55,588 nt of DNA from an uncultured Nitrososphaera sp. (GTDB taxonomy: Archaea > Thermoproteota > Nitrososphaeria > Nitrososphaerales > Nitrososphaeraceae), in contig NZ_CAMLDP010000001.1 of assembly GCF_946478925.1 (NCBI RefSeq), forward strand, positions 1-55,588, read 5' to 3'. Numbering within the stretch: the first letter of the stretch is position 1; every line of letters begins with the position of its first letter. The notes below the pieces were generated by a model that was not told the origin of the DNA, made no database searches, and was given only the letters and a program-made list of their open reading frames with translations. Both the position numbers and the translations under genes were made by a program. Shown here in pieces: positions 1 to 8,801 of the stretch.

Positions 1-48
1 AGACTTTTTTCCTCTGGCGGCTGTTTTGAACACGGATTTTAGCGCCGA

Positions 49-624
49 CTACATAGACTCTTTCATCCGGGCGTCCCCAACTCCCAGATTGTTGCAATCA
101 AGCATGACTAGGTCTTGCTGCTGTTGCTGCGTAGCCATGCCGACATCCATCATGGTCTTGGCGTGCTCTTGCAGCTCTTTTGGGCAAACAAGGACGTTCA
201 GCCTGTTTTTCTTTATCCCCGCAGCGCGAAACGATGAGAGGATCTTTGAAAAATCGTTTTCCGACCTGTACACCAGCGCCACATGCTGATGGTTTTCAAG
301 CCCGGACAGCACGTGTGCGCCGTCATAGCGGCTCCGTATCTCGTCGACCACTTTGAGGAAATTAGAGAGCTGCCCCGCTTCCCCTATCCTCGGGAACTCG
401 TGCGCCAGCCTTGCCGAGATCTTGTCCAAGACAAAAGGCGCCGCCGGCGGCAGTATGTCGTTGAGCGCCTGCGCGAATTTGACGGCAGTGGAATGCTCCA
501 GAATATTTTCAAGCCTCACACCCCGCGAACTATCCATCTTGCTCCGGAGGACTCGCCAGACATCCACACCGAGAAAATCAGTCATCGAGTCCTCTATGGC
601 ATCTACAGCCTTTCTCGTAAGCAA
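49..624 (-). CDS. Putative NitrOD5/MEDS-like signalling protein
   Basis: A 191-residue soluble protein read from a TTG start; the first internal ATG (Met14) is an alternative. Residues 1-75 form an amphipathic helical region whose pattern (an acidic helix, then an LxxxLPxxAxxVL stretch near residue 55) resembles the N-terminus of the protein at 33862-34656. Both look like the small output domain described for Nitrososphaera signalling proteins (NitrOD5), which I recall but could not search. Residues 113-160 (HVALVYRS, then LNVLVCP) resemble a MEDS/DcmR-type sensory domain. Five glutamines at 166-170 are a low-complexity insert. A role in signal transduction is inferred; no kinase or DNA-binding domain is present. 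Confidence 0.6.
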   Translation of the reverse strand: MLTRKAVDAIEDSMTDFLGVDVWRVLRSKMDSSRGVRLENILEHSTAVKFAQALNDILPPAAPFVLDKISARLAHEFPRIGEAGQLSNFLKVVDEIRSRYDGAHVLSGLENHQHVALVYRSENDFSKILSSFRAAGIKKNRLNVLVCPKELQEHAKTMMDVGMATQQQQQDLVMLDCNNLGVGDARMKESM

Positions 625-1009
625 CGGCTAACCGACTCCAAGACACCATTATGGAAGGACAGAGGTACTTAACCATTTGTCGTGCAAGTATCCAGGTACG
701 CGAGTTTTTTGCTGTACGCCGGTGGTGTTTTCCTCTGCAGCGCGCCTGCAATCTGGCTAGAACCACCACCTATCCGGTATTTTTGCCGCGTTAGTCGCAG
801 ACAGTGCAAAAAAAGCACATTTTAACGTCTAAATACGGGCAGTCGTTTTCTATTTCCAGCTGATGGCGAGAATATGACAGCGATAAACAGGCATCATCAG
901 GGTTGCAAAGTGCCGCTTCTTCAGGCAGTAGCCTTGCCACCGCATGTCAAGATTGAAGGATTATTATTATTTGCTGGCCAGAAAATAATATAGAGGGACA
1001 CACAACATC
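625..1009. other. Intergenic region, 385 bp, no gene seen
   Basis: Divergent promoter region between the signalling-type gene on the minus strand and the MEMO1 gene on the plus strand. The plus-strand end carries an A+T block (981-993, AAAATAATATAG) about 20-28 bp before the TTG start at 1010, a plausible TATA box for a leaderless transcript. The reading frames inside are short and low-quality, and I saw no tRNA-like fold. Confidence 0.5.
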
Positions 1010-1870
1010 TTGACCAAGCCCACAAAACGGCCGCCGGCCGTCGCCGGCATGTTCTACCCTTCAAGCGAGCACGAGTTACGGTCAGCCATCGACCAGTCTT
1101 TTCGCAACACCAAGTTCGGGCCGGGAATGCCCCCGCCCGCGCTGACTCCAGAACGCAAGATATACGGCATCGTTTCCCCGCACGCCGGCTATGCCTACTC
1201 TGGCGCGGTGGCTGCAAACGGCTTTTACGCGGTTTCCGCAAGCGACTTTGACAACGTCGTTCTGGTGGGCCCCAATCACTACGGCATCGGCTCCGGCGTG
1301 GCGACCATGAAGGGCGGGACGTGGGAAACTCCCCTCGGCCAGGTGCAGGTAAACAGCGAGTGGGCGCAAGAGATAGCAAGAAAATCCGGCATCATCGATT
1401 TTGACGACTTTGCCCACAGCCGCGACCACTGCCTGGAAGTGCAATTGCCTTTCCTGCAGTCGATAAAGAGCAGCAAGTTTACAATCGTTCCAGTTATCTT
1501 GATAATGCAGGACATCGACACCGCGTTTGACGTCGGAAAGGCCATAGCAGACACGGTCGCCGAGAACCCAAAGACAAAGACGATGCTGGTCGCGTCGTCG
1601 GACCTGACGCACTATGAGCCGAACATTATGGCGCACGAAAAAGACAGTGAGCTGATAAAGGCGATGCTCACGCTTGACGTGACAAAGTTCTACGCGGTGC
1701 TGGAGAGGATGGACGTCTCGGCGTGCGGGTACGGCGCCATCGCGTCCGTGATGGTTGCCGCAAAGAGCCTGGGCGCGACCCGGGGCGAGCTGTTGAAATA
1801 TGCGACCAGCGGAGATGTGACGGGGGACACGGACGCAGTGGTAGGCTATTCTTCGGTGGTATTCGTATGA
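1010..1870 (+). CDS. MEMO1 family protein (AmmeMemoRadiSam system protein B)
   Basis: A 286-residue member of the MEMO family, close to the usual archaeal length. The N-terminal KRPPAVAGMFYP, then SPHAGYAYSG (His58), GPNHYG (His90), RDHCLEVQLPF (His140) and SSDLTHYEPN are the family signatures; the histidines correspond to the metal-binding pocket known from human MEMO1 and extradiol dioxygenases. The biochemical role in archaea is not settled. The start is TTG. The stop overlaps the ATG of mevalonate kinase (ATGA), so the two are translationally coupled; adjacency of MEMO to mevalonate kinase is common in archaea. Confidence 0.9.
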   Translation: MTKPTKRPPAVAGMFYPSSEHELRSAIDQSFRNTKFGPGMPPPALTPERKIYGIVSPHAGYAYSGAVAANGFYAVSASDFDNVVLVGPNHYGIGSGVATMKGGTWETPLGQVQVNSEWAQEIARKSGIIDFDDFAHSRDHCLEVQLPFLQSIKSSKFTIVPVILIMQDIDTAFDVGKAIADTVAENPKTKTMLVASSDLTHYEPNIMAHEKDSELIKAMLTLDVTKFYAVLERMDVSACGYGAIASVMVAAKSLGATRGELLKYATSGDVTGDTDAVVGYSSVVFV

Positions 1871-2868
1871 CTACAACAACTTCAACGGCAGCGACAACAG
1901 CAGCAAAGGCAAGGGCGGCGGCTCCGGCAAAGATAATCCTGTTTGGCGAGCATTTCGTTGTGTACGGCAATCCTGCCATACTTGCGTCCATCAACCGCAG
2001 GATAACCGTCACGGCAAAGAGGTCAAAGGACGGCAAGGTCAAGATAAAATCCGACATTGCGTCGGGCGAGTTTGACGGCTCGACGTTCCGGCTGATAGAG
2101 GGCGCCAACGCGCGGGCGACTTTGGAGCCGCTGTACTATGCGGCAAGGCAGGCGCTTTCCGACAGGAAGCAAAAGGACGGGCTGGAGATAGAGATAAAAT
2201 CAGACATCCCTTACGGTGTGGGGCTCGGCTCGTCGGCAGCGGCGCTTGTCGCCACGATAGCGGCAGTGGAATCACTGCTCGGCAGGGCCGACAAGAAAAA
2301 GGTCTGCGGGAGCGCGATTGAAGCAGAAAAGATAATCCACAAGAACTCGTCCGGGGCGGACTGCTTTGTAAGCACCTTTGGAGGCATGATGCACTACAGC
2401 AAGGGCGGCGGCTTTAAAAAAGTCGAGGCCAAGAGCAAGATCTTTCTAGTAATCGGCGACACTGGAATAAAGCACAACACCGGCGACCTAGTCTCCAGCG
2501 TGCGCAAGCTAAAGGAGGCAAACCAGATGGCGTTTTCCGGCCTGATGTCGCAGTCAAAGGACATCTGCAACCAGGCCCTTGCCGCCCTCAACAGCGGCAA
2601 CATCGATCACCTCGGGATGCTGATGAACGAGAACCAGCTCTTGCTGGAGCGCCTCGGAGTCTCGCACGAAAAGGCAGACGACCTGATAGATATGGCAAGG
2701 CGCGCCGGTGCCCTTGGAGCCAAGATAACGGGCGCAGGAGGCGGGGGCGCGATTATCGCGCTGGCTGCTTCAAAGGAGGACAGCGAGGCCATTGCCTCTG
2801 CGATAAAGGCGACCGGCCAGGGCGCCTTTGAAGTCGAGATAGACACCAAGGGCCTAGTACTGGGCTAG
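1867..2868 (+). CDS. mvk: Mevalonate kinase
   Basis: Phosphorylates mevalonate to 5-phosphomevalonate for isoprenoid lipid synthesis. The 333-residue protein is a GHMP kinase: N-terminal KIILFGEHFVVYGNPAI, the ATP-binding motif PYGVGLGSSAAA near residues 115-126, and the C-terminal KITGAGGGGAII loop. The ATG at 1867 is chosen because it overlaps the MEMO stop and puts the kinase motif at its normal distance; the frame is open further upstream but that stretch lies antisense-like inside the MEMO gene. The first 20 residues are Thr/Ala-rich and probably disordered. Confidence 0.93.
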   Translation: MTTTTSTAATTAAKARAAAPAKIILFGEHFVVYGNPAILASINRRITVTAKRSKDGKVKIKSDIASGEFDGSTFRLIEGANARATLEPLYYAARQALSDRKQKDGLEIEIKSDIPYGVGLGSSAAALVATIAAVESLLGRADKKKVCGSAIEAEKIIHKNSSGADCFVSTFGGMMHYSKGGGFKKVEAKSKIFLVIGDTGIKHNTGDLVSSVRKLKEANQMAFSGLMSQSKDICNQALAALNSGNIDHLGMLMNENQLLLERLGVSHEKADDLIDMARRAGALGAKITGAGGGGAIIALAASKEDSEAIASAIKATGQGAFEVEIDTKGLVLG

Positions 2869-2875
2869 CCGGATG

Positions 2876-3886
2876 CTAGGCATTTTTCAGGGGAGCTATA
2901 AGGTGCATCGGCTTTACCAAGTCGGCAATGTCGACCCAGCAGCGCGCTATTCTGTCCAGCGAGTAGGTTAGGTTCAGGACGGCGACCGTCGACTCGGGGT
3001 TCTTGCCGTCCGCGTCGGCCGAGGCTTCCTTGATTGAACTCAATATTTCGTTGAACCTGCCGTACGCGTTGACTACCTCCACTGACTCTGCCCTGTTCTT
3101 GCCTGCAAACGCGGCCACCGAGTTTTCCTGCATCTTTTCCACGAGCTCGCCGGCCTGCACGAACCTGTCCACGAAGGAGAGCTTGGCAAAGTCCTGCATC
3201 GACGCAAGGTCAACCATAAAGTCGCCGGCGCTTTCAAGCAGGTTTGCCGCAATCCTGTAGTCGAGGATATCGATATTGCTCAGGTTGAGCTTGCCGGCAA
3301 GCTGCTGGTCCATCATGGCGCTCCTTATGAGGCGTACAAGCAGGAAATACTGCCGGTCGACCTCGTCATCGCGCCCGCCTATCGAGCGCTTTGCAATGTT
3401 CTCCCTTTCCCTTACCGCTTCAAGCATTTCGCGAAACATGCCAGCGACAAGCGAGTTCATCCGGCGCAATATTTTTTCGGCGTCAAGAGTGTTTGGGTCC
3501 AGCAGGAACTGCGACGAGATGGTCTGCCTGTCCTCCTCCACTATCTCCAGACCCACCAGCTTTCTCATCGCCCGCTTGAAGCGCTCGGTGTCCTCGTACG
3601 TTATCGAGCCGGTCGCCTTTACCCGTATCATGTCGTAGCCGAGCAGGTATGCGCCGTATACCTGGTTGACAAGCGAGTCCATCGAGGCCGGCGAATACTG
3701 GATAGTCACCTCTTTGGTGCTCTCTGACTCCTCGCAGGACGGAAATATCGAAATCGTGTTATCGCGGTTGACGTCTATCGGGACGATGCTTCCCTTCTTC
3801 AGGTTGTTGTCCTTGACCCACTGGCTCGGAAGCGAAATGAGGATGCTGCTTCCTATCTGCTGGAGGCGCCTTGCGTATCTCACCAT
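2876..3886 (-). CDS. PhoU-family regulator with N-terminal AbrB/SpoVT domain
   Basis: A 336-residue cytosolic protein. Residues 1-48 are an AbrB/SpoVT swapped-hairpin domain (MVRYARRLQQIGSSILISLP, then KGSIVPIDV), expected to bind DNA; the rest is all-helical with two PhoU-like repeats containing acidic motifs. Archaeal proteins of this architecture are annotated as phosphate-uptake regulators, but no Pst transporter or phosphate sensor is nearby, so the signal is unknown. It converges on mevalonate kinase (7 bp between stops) and diverges from pantoate kinase across a 61-bp A+T-rich promoter region. Confidence 0.82.
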   Translation of the reverse strand: MVRYARRLQQIGSSILISLPSQWVKDNNLKKGSIVPIDVNRDNTISIFPSCEESESTKEVTIQYSPASMDSLVNQVYGAYLLGYDMIRVKATGSITYEDTERFKRAMRKLVGLEIVEEDRQTISSQFLLDPNTLDAEKILRRMNSLVAGMFREMLEAVRERENIAKRSIGGRDDEVDRQYFLLVRLIRSAMMDQQLAGKLNLSNIDILDYRIAANLLESAGDFMVDLASMQDFAKLSFVDRFVQAGELVEKMQENSVAAFAGKNRAESVEVVNAYGRFNEILSSIKEASADADGKNPESTVAVLNLTYSLDRIARCWVDIADLVKPMHLIAPLKNA

Positions 3887-3920
3887 AAATAGTATAAACC
3901 CATTTAAACTAATTAAACAT

Positions 3921-3931
3921 TATTTTTATAT
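3921..3931 (+). promoter_or_regulatory. TATA box of the CoA operon
   Basis: The A+T-rich block TATTTTTATAT lies 17-27 bp before the ATG at 3948, in the 61-bp gap shared with the divergent PhoU-like gene. The distance suggests a leaderless or nearly leaderless transcript. No Shine-Dalgarno sequence is visible before this start. Confidence 0.45.
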
Positions 3932-3947
3932 TCACTGACTTTTATAA

Positions 3948-4889
3948 ATGGCTATGGCATCCACGGTGGTCACTGCGCCGGTTGCTGTCGCCAAGGCGTT
4001 TTCCCCGGGCCACGTCACGGGGTTCTTTGAGATACCAAAGCTGAATAGCGCAAGCCCCCTGTACAAAGGGTCCAGAGGCGCAGGCTTCTCCATCGACAGG
4101 GGCATTTCCACAACCGTCCATGTCTTTGAGGGAGGCAGGACGGGTTCAAAGATTTTGATAAACGGCAAGGCCGCCAAGCCAAGGGAGGCAGAGGTGTCGC
4201 AGTGGGTGGTCGACAGGTATGCAGAAAAGAGCGCGGACAGGCCGTTCTTTGTGAGAGTCGAGCACGAAATAGACATCCCAGTAGGCTTTGGCTTGGGTTC
4301 CAGCGGCGCGGCCGCATTGAGCCTCAGCTACGCCCTCAATTCCGCGCTCGGCGCAAAGCAGAGCGTGCAAGAGGCGGCACAGCTGGCCCACGAGGCAGAG
4401 ATAGCGTGCAGGACCGGCCTTGGAACAGTGATTGCCGAGTACGCGGGCGGGTTTGAGATGCGCACGGGCGCAGGCGCGCCGGGCATCGGCACGGTCGAGA
4501 GCATCCCGCTTGAGGGCCGCTACAAGGCAGTGATACTCTGCATATCGCCAATCTCAACCAAGGCGTTTCTCGCAAACCGGATGGACATGATAAACGGCCT
4601 CGGAGGCAAGATGCTTGCCAGGCTTGGAGAGACAAGGAGCGTCGGCGAATTTCTGAAAATGTCGTACCAGTTTGCCGACATGCTCGGGCTCACGGAAGGC
4701 AGGTGCAGGGCTCCTGTGCGCGCGCTGAGGGCGGCAGGGATAGAGTGCAGCGTGGCCCTGTTTGGCGAGACGGTGTTCACCGTCGTTCCAGAGGCACGTG
4801 CGGGTGAAGTAGCAAGCATCCTGCAGAAATTTAAAGAAGGTACGCTCCTTGTATGCGACATCGACGGCAGGGGCGCAAGGGTACTCTAA
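3948..4889 (+). CDS. Pantoate kinase (archaeal CoA pathway)
   Basis: First gene of the CoA operon. A GHMP-superfamily kinase that phosphorylates pantoate to 4-phosphopantoate, the archaeal replacement for the bacterial PanC/CoaA route. The 313-residue protein shows the family N-terminus (AFSPGHVTGFFEI), the phosphate-binding loop PVGFGLGSSGAAAL around residues 108-121 and TGLGTVIAEYAGGFE. The product is the substrate of the next enzyme, so the neighbourhood supports pantoate rather than another GHMP substrate. A second ATG lies two codons inside; either could be used. Confidence 0.9.
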   Translation: MAMASTVVTAPVAVAKAFSPGHVTGFFEIPKLNSASPLYKGSRGAGFSIDRGISTTVHVFEGGRTGSKILINGKAAKPREAEVSQWVVDRYAEKSADRPFFVRVEHEIDIPVGFGLGSSGAAALSLSYALNSALGAKQSVQEAAQLAHEAEIACRTGLGTVIAEYAGGFEMRTGAGAPGIGTVESIPLEGRYKAVILCISPISTKAFLANRMDMINGLGGKMLARLGETRSVGEFLKMSYQFADMLGLTEGRCRAPVRALRAAGIECSVALFGETVFTVVPEARAGEVASILQKFKEGTLLVCDIDGRGARVL

Positions 4890-4890
4890 G

Positions 4891-5634
4891 ATGATACCCA
4901 AGGATCATCCGCGCGCCGAGTCGCTGCATACGAGGGAGATGCTGGTCGACGGCTTTAGGCGCAACCTGGTGGTTGCGGAGGGCCTGATAGCACACGGAAG
5001 GGGCGAGGCTTTTGACTATTTGATAGGCGAGCGCACTGACGCGGCTGCAAAAAAGGCGATACGCGCGGCTGCCGCGGCGCTTTTGCTATCAAGCAACAAG
5101 GCCGTGCTTTCGGTCAACGGCAACGCGGCCGCGCTGTGCCCAAAAGAGATCGTGGAACTGTCTGAAATCACTGGCGCGGCAATCGAGGTGAACCTGTTTT
5201 ACCGCACCGAGGAAAGGGAGCGCGCCATCAAGGCCGAGCTTGAAAGGCACGGCGCAAGAAACGTGCTTGGAGTCGGTGCGCGCGCGTCTGCCAGGATACC
5301 CGAGCTTTCAAGCGAGCGCAGGCGCGTCGACCCGGACGGCATATTTGTGGCAGACACGGTTTTCGTGCCGCTTGAAGACGGCGACCGGACGGAGGCGCTT
5401 GCCAAGATGGGCAAGACAGTGATTACAGTTGACCTGAACCCGCTTTCAAGGACTGCGAGGGCCGCGCGCGTGACCATAGTTGATAATTTGGTAAGGGCAA
5501 TGCCGGCGCTTGTGCAGGAGGCGCAGGCGCTAAGGGGCAGGGACGAAAAATCGCTGAGAAAGATTGTCAGCGCGTTTGACAACAAAAAGAACCTCGCCCA
5601 GTCGCTCAAAAAGATAAGGGGTGGAGTATCATGA
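4891..5634 (+). CDS. 4-phosphopantoate--beta-alanine ligase (phosphopantothenate synthetase)
   Basis: Second step of the archaeal CoA route, joining 4-phosphopantoate to beta-alanine with ATP. The 247-residue protein matches the archaeal-specific DUF137 family: N-terminal IPKDHPRAESLHTREML, SVNGNAAALCP, an arginine-rich central segment and a C-terminal VTIVDNLVRAMP. The ATG at 4891 is one base after the pantoate kinase stop and gives the standard N-terminus; an in-frame start at 4849 would add 14 residues overlapping the kinase gene. It overlaps panB by ATGA. Confidence 0.92.
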   Translation: MIPKDHPRAESLHTREMLVDGFRRNLVVAEGLIAHGRGEAFDYLIGERTDAAAKKAIRAAAAALLLSSNKAVLSVNGNAAALCPKEIVELSEITGAAIEVNLFYRTEERERAIKAELERHGARNVLGVGARASARIPELSSERRRVDPDGIFVADTVFVPLEDGDRTEALAKMGKTVITVDLNPLSRTARAARVTIVDNLVRAMPALVQEAQALRGRDEKSLRKIVSAFDNKKNLAQSLKKIRGGVS

Positions 5635-6488
5635 CGCAGGCACCAAGAAAGAAGGTTAGCGTCAGCGACCTTTTCTCTATGAAAAAAGGAAAAGAAAAGA
5701 TCTCTGTCCTCACGGCGTACGACTATTCCACCGCGCTGATATGCGACAGGGCAGGCGTCGACGTCCTGCTGGTGGGCGACAGCGCTGGAAACGTCGTCCT
5801 CGGGCACCCAAGCACAGTCCCTGTCAACATGCCGGAGATGCTGATATTCTGCGGCGCGGTGTCAAGGGGCGCAAAAAGGGCGATGATAATAGGCGACATG
5901 CCGTTTGGCTCGTACCAACCGAGTACGAGCATGGCCATTGAAAACGCCGTCCAGTTCATCAAGGGAGGCTGCGACGCGGTGAAACTGGAAGGCGGCGCGG
6001 AAATAGCAGACAAGGTAAAGGCGATTGTGGACGCCGGCGTGCCCGTGATGGGCCACATCGGGCTAAAGCCGCAGACGTCGTCGCTGTGGGAGGGCTACCG
6101 CCTGCAGGGCAGGACCGCCGAGTCGGCGCAGCGGCTGGTGCAGGACGCACAGGCGCTTGAAAAGGCGGGCGTTTTCTCGATAGTGCTAGAGATGGTCGCA
6201 AGCGAGGTCGCAGACGCCATCACAAAAAAAGTGTCCGTGCCCACAATTGGCATAGGTTCCGGCCCGGGGTGCGACGGCCAAGTGCTCGTGCTCCACGACC
6301 TGCTTGGGATATACGAGGACATGAAGCCCAAGTTTGTAAAGAGGTACGCCGAGCTTGCCAAGCCCATCTTTGACGCGGTTTCAAGCTATACGCACGACAT
6401 CAAGGCAGGCAAGTTCCCAGAAGAGATAAACACCTTCCACATGAACCCGGAAGAGCTGGACAAGTTCAGAGGAAAGGACAAGAAATGA
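5631..6488 (+). CDS. panB: 3-methyl-2-oxobutanoate hydroxymethyltransferase
   Basis: Makes ketopantoate from 2-oxoisovalerate and methylene-tetrahydrofolate or a pterin analogue. The 285-residue TIM-barrel protein contains the family motifs LTAYDYSTALICDRAGVDVL near residues 26-45, LVGDSAGNVVLGH, GDMPFGSYQ, VKLEGG and MGHIGLKPQ. Its start overlaps the upstream stop and its stop overlaps the coaBC start (both ATGA), so this is a tightly coupled operon. The ketopantoate reductase (PanE) that should follow it in the pathway is not in the window. Confidence 0.95.
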   Translation: MTQAPRKKVSVSDLFSMKKGKEKISVLTAYDYSTALICDRAGVDVLLVGDSAGNVVLGHPSTVPVNMPEMLIFCGAVSRGAKRAMIIGDMPFGSYQPSTSMAIENAVQFIKGGCDAVKLEGGAEIADKVKAIVDAGVPVMGHIGLKPQTSSLWEGYRLQGRTAESAQRLVQDAQALEKAGVFSIVLEMVASEVADAITKKVSVPTIGIGSGPGCDGQVLVLHDLLGIYEDMKPKFVKRYAELAKPIFDAVSSYTHDIKAGKFPEEINTFHMNPEELDKFRGKDKK

Positions 6489-7759
6489 AGCAGCGACGCG
6501 GCGTCCACCCGTCAAAGGACATCACCAGTTCTGACGGGTGCGAGCTTGAAGGCAAGAAAGTAGTTTTGTGCATAACAGGAAGCGTGGCCGCATACCGCGC
6601 AATCGACCTTGCGCGCCTTTTGATGCGCCACGGAGCCGACGTGCACGCAGTCATGAGCGAGGCCACCGCTTCGACGCTCCTGCACCCGGAGATGATGAAG
6701 TGGGCGACTGGAAACGAAGTTGTCTCAAAACTCACTGGAAACTTGGAGCACGTTGCGCTAGCAGACTATGGCATGTCCGATCTGATAATCGTGTACCCGT
6801 GCACGGCAAACACGATCGGCAAGATGGTTGCAGGAATCGACGACACGCCAGTTACGTCCGTCCTGAGCGTCGCGCTGGGCTCGAAAATCCCGGTACTAGT
6901 AGCGCCGGCGATGCACGAGGCCATGTATGAGAACAGGTTCATCCGGCAGAACGTGAAAAAGCTGCAGGAACAGGGCATTTTGTTTGTCGGCCCGAACATG
7001 GAGGAGGGAAAAGCCAAGGCTGCAGAGCCGGAGCAGGTGCTGGCATCTGCAATAGGCGCGCTTGCCGCCAAGGGGCCGCTTGCAGGAAGGCGCGTGCTTG
7101 TAACGGCCGGAAGCACCTTTGAGTACATCGACCCCATCCGCGTCATCACCAACACCAGCTCTGGCAAGATGGGAATCGCAATAGCAAAAGAGGCAGAGAG
7201 AATGGGCGCCAAGGTGACGCTCGTCTACGGCCACGGCACAGAAAAAGAGCCAGTTGTCGCAAGCGTCGCCAGGGTGGACACGGGCAAGCAGATGTACGAC
7301 GCAGTTGTCGCCGAGCTGGAGAAAAAAGAAAAGTACGATGTTGCGATAATGGCTGCCGCAGTGGCAGACTATGCACCTTCGTCGGCGTCTACGAAAAAGA
7401 TAGACACGAGAAACGGCAGGCTGGACCTCTCGCTTGCAGCCACAAAGAAAATAGTCGACGAGGTCAAGAAGAAGAGCGATAGCTCTTTTCTTGTCGCGTT
7501 CAAGGCAGATTACGGCGTTTCGGATTCTGTCCTTGTGGACAAGGCGTACAAAAAACTGCAGGAATGCAAGGCAGATCTCGTAGTGGCAAATGACATTGGC
7601 CGCGACGGCTCTAACGCAGGCTCTGACAGGAACGAGGTGTTTATCGTCGACGCCAAGAAAAACGTGGTGCACGTGCCCCTTGACGACAAGCAAAAGGTGG
7701 CAAAAAGACTGCTAGAGATTGTTTCTAAATCTATAAACAACGACAAGGCCGGCAAGTGA
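6485..7759 (+). CDS. coaBC: Bifunctional phosphopantothenoylcysteine decarboxylase / phosphopantothenate--cysteine ligase
   Basis: Last gene of the CoA operon; makes 4'-phosphopantetheine from phosphopantothenate and cysteine. The N-terminal CoaC flavoprotein half has ITGSVAAYRAIDLAR and the active-site region PAMHEAMYEN; the C-terminal CoaB half has ITNTSSGKMGIAIAKEA, the AAAVADYAP motif and VANDIG. Length 424 residues is normal, with an extra 20-residue N-terminal tail before the flavoprotein fold. The last 48 bp overlap, tail to tail, the 3' end of the surface-protein gene on the other strand. Confidence 0.94.
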   Translation: MKQRRGVHPSKDITSSDGCELEGKKVVLCITGSVAAYRAIDLARLLMRHGADVHAVMSEATASTLLHPEMMKWATGNEVVSKLTGNLEHVALADYGMSDLIIVYPCTANTIGKMVAGIDDTPVTSVLSVALGSKIPVLVAPAMHEAMYENRFIRQNVKKLQEQGILFVGPNMEEGKAKAAEPEQVLASAIGALAAKGPLAGRRVLVTAGSTFEYIDPIRVITNTSSGKMGIAIAKEAERMGAKVTLVYGHGTEKEPVVASVARVDTGKQMYDAVVAELEKKEKYDVAIMAAAVADYAPSSASTKKIDTRNGRLDLSLAATKKIVDEVKKKSDSSFLVAFKADYGVSDSVLVDKAYKKLQECKADLVVANDIGRDGSNAGSDRNEVFIVDAKKNVVHVPLDDKQKVAKRLLEIVSKSINNDKAGK

Positions 7760-8758
7760 GCCTGCTGCCAGCACCAGCGCTGAGGCCGGAAATTCAGGAG
7801 TCACCTGCACCGCGCCTGCGACAAACTCGACTGATTCAGAGTTGCAGCTGGCCGTAAACTTGCCGGCGTCGTGGTTTGCCGGTATCTCAAAGCCGGCGCT
7901 TTTTCCCGGCGCAACCGTGGCTGGCTTGGAATAGTCAAACACCGAATCCACGACGGCTCCCTGCGCGTCGTAGAGCACGCAGGCTATTTTGACCTGCGTG
8001 GCGTTTTGGTCGATGCTGTCGTTGTAGACGGTTCCCGAGACGACGCCTCTGTCGGGCTGCGGCTCTACTTCCAGGCGCAGTGCGCCCTGCCTTGCAGGGG
8101 CAGAGTCGTACGACGTCACCCTGACAGAGTAGTCTTTGTCGCGCAGGTCGTTGTCGCCGAGCAAAAGGCTGAATCCCGAGGTCATGTTTGGCGTCAGCGT
8201 CCCCATCGTGGTGTAGACGCGCTCTTCACGGAACAGCGTGTCGCCCTGAAAGAAATTGACGTCAACTGCCACGCGTCCAACCGGCGCGCTGCCGTCGTTG
8301 CGCACCTCGCCCACAAGGTTGGAGTCGCCCTGATAGTCCACGTACCTGCCAGTCGAAAGCACGGCGACGTCCCTTTCGGTGACGTAGAGCCTCGTCATGG
8401 CTTTTTGCTCTCCGTTGATATAGAGCCGGGCGGTATAGGCCCCAACTTTTAGCGTGCCGATGTCCTTCTCAAGCAGATGCTCCTTTAGCACCTGCGCGCA
8501 GGTTGTCTCCGGCGAGGGCGGCGTGACCTTGACGTTTATCGATATTTCATTATTGCCAGATTTTTCAAAAGACTGCATCTCTGCTCCGTAACAGGGAGTC
8601 GGCGTCACCAAAAGCACCCGGGCAGTCACCGGGCTTTTCTCGGTCGGCACTTCGGGATAGAAGAATAGCCACTCTTCAAAAGGCTGCGCTTCTGCGGCAA
8701 GCGGAATGATCATGCCTGCGAGTGCAAGCGCGGCGACTGCCAGAGCAGCGGCCTTCAT
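7712..8758 (-). CDS. Surface-anchored protein with signal peptide and PEF-CTERM-like tail
   Basis: A 348-residue exported protein. Residues 1-24 are an Ala/Leu-rich signal peptide ending AEA; the body is beta-rich with CARDB/FxLYD-like stretches (GEVRNDGSAPVGRVAVDVNF). The C-terminus is TPEFPASALVLA, a hydrophobic helix and then RFRNNL, which is the arrangement of PEF/PEFG-CTERM sorting signals processed by archaeosortases in Thaumarchaeota. I infer attachment to the outside of the membrane or S-layer; the function is unknown. The gene's last 48 bp are antisense to the end of coaBC. Confidence 0.8.
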   Translation of the reverse strand: MKAAALAVAALALAGMIIPLAAEAQPFEEWLFFYPEVPTEKSPVTARVLLVTPTPCYGAEMQSFEKSGNNEISINVKVTPPSPETTCAQVLKEHLLEKDIGTLKVGAYTARLYINGEQKAMTRLYVTERDVAVLSTGRYVDYQGDSNLVGEVRNDGSAPVGRVAVDVNFFQGDTLFREERVYTTMGTLTPNMTSGFSLLLGDNDLRDKDYSVRVTSYDSAPARQGALRLEVEPQPDRGVVSGTVYNDSIDQNATQVKIACVLYDAQGAVVDSVFDYSKPATVAPGKSAGFEIPANHDAGKFTASCNSESVEFVAGAVQVTPEFPASALVLAAGSLAGLVVVYRFRNNL

Positions 8759-8801
8759 TGCTCCTAGTCTGTCGTGCAGCTTCTTTACCGTTGCTGTCTA
8801 T

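Noticed and set aside
118..132. Trinucleotide repeats (CTG at 118-132, TTA at 958-970, CTA at 12857-12872)
   Set aside because: Short tracts that code for Gln or Leu runs or lie in a promoter; no sign of a functional microsatellite.
625..1009. A possible small RNA in the first intergenic region
   Set aside because: No stable fold or conserved motif could be seen beyond a TATA box.
1723..1866. Upstream extension of mevalonate kinase
   Set aside because: It overlaps MEMO1 by 144 bp and lacks GHMP features; the ATG at 1867 couples to the MEMO stop.
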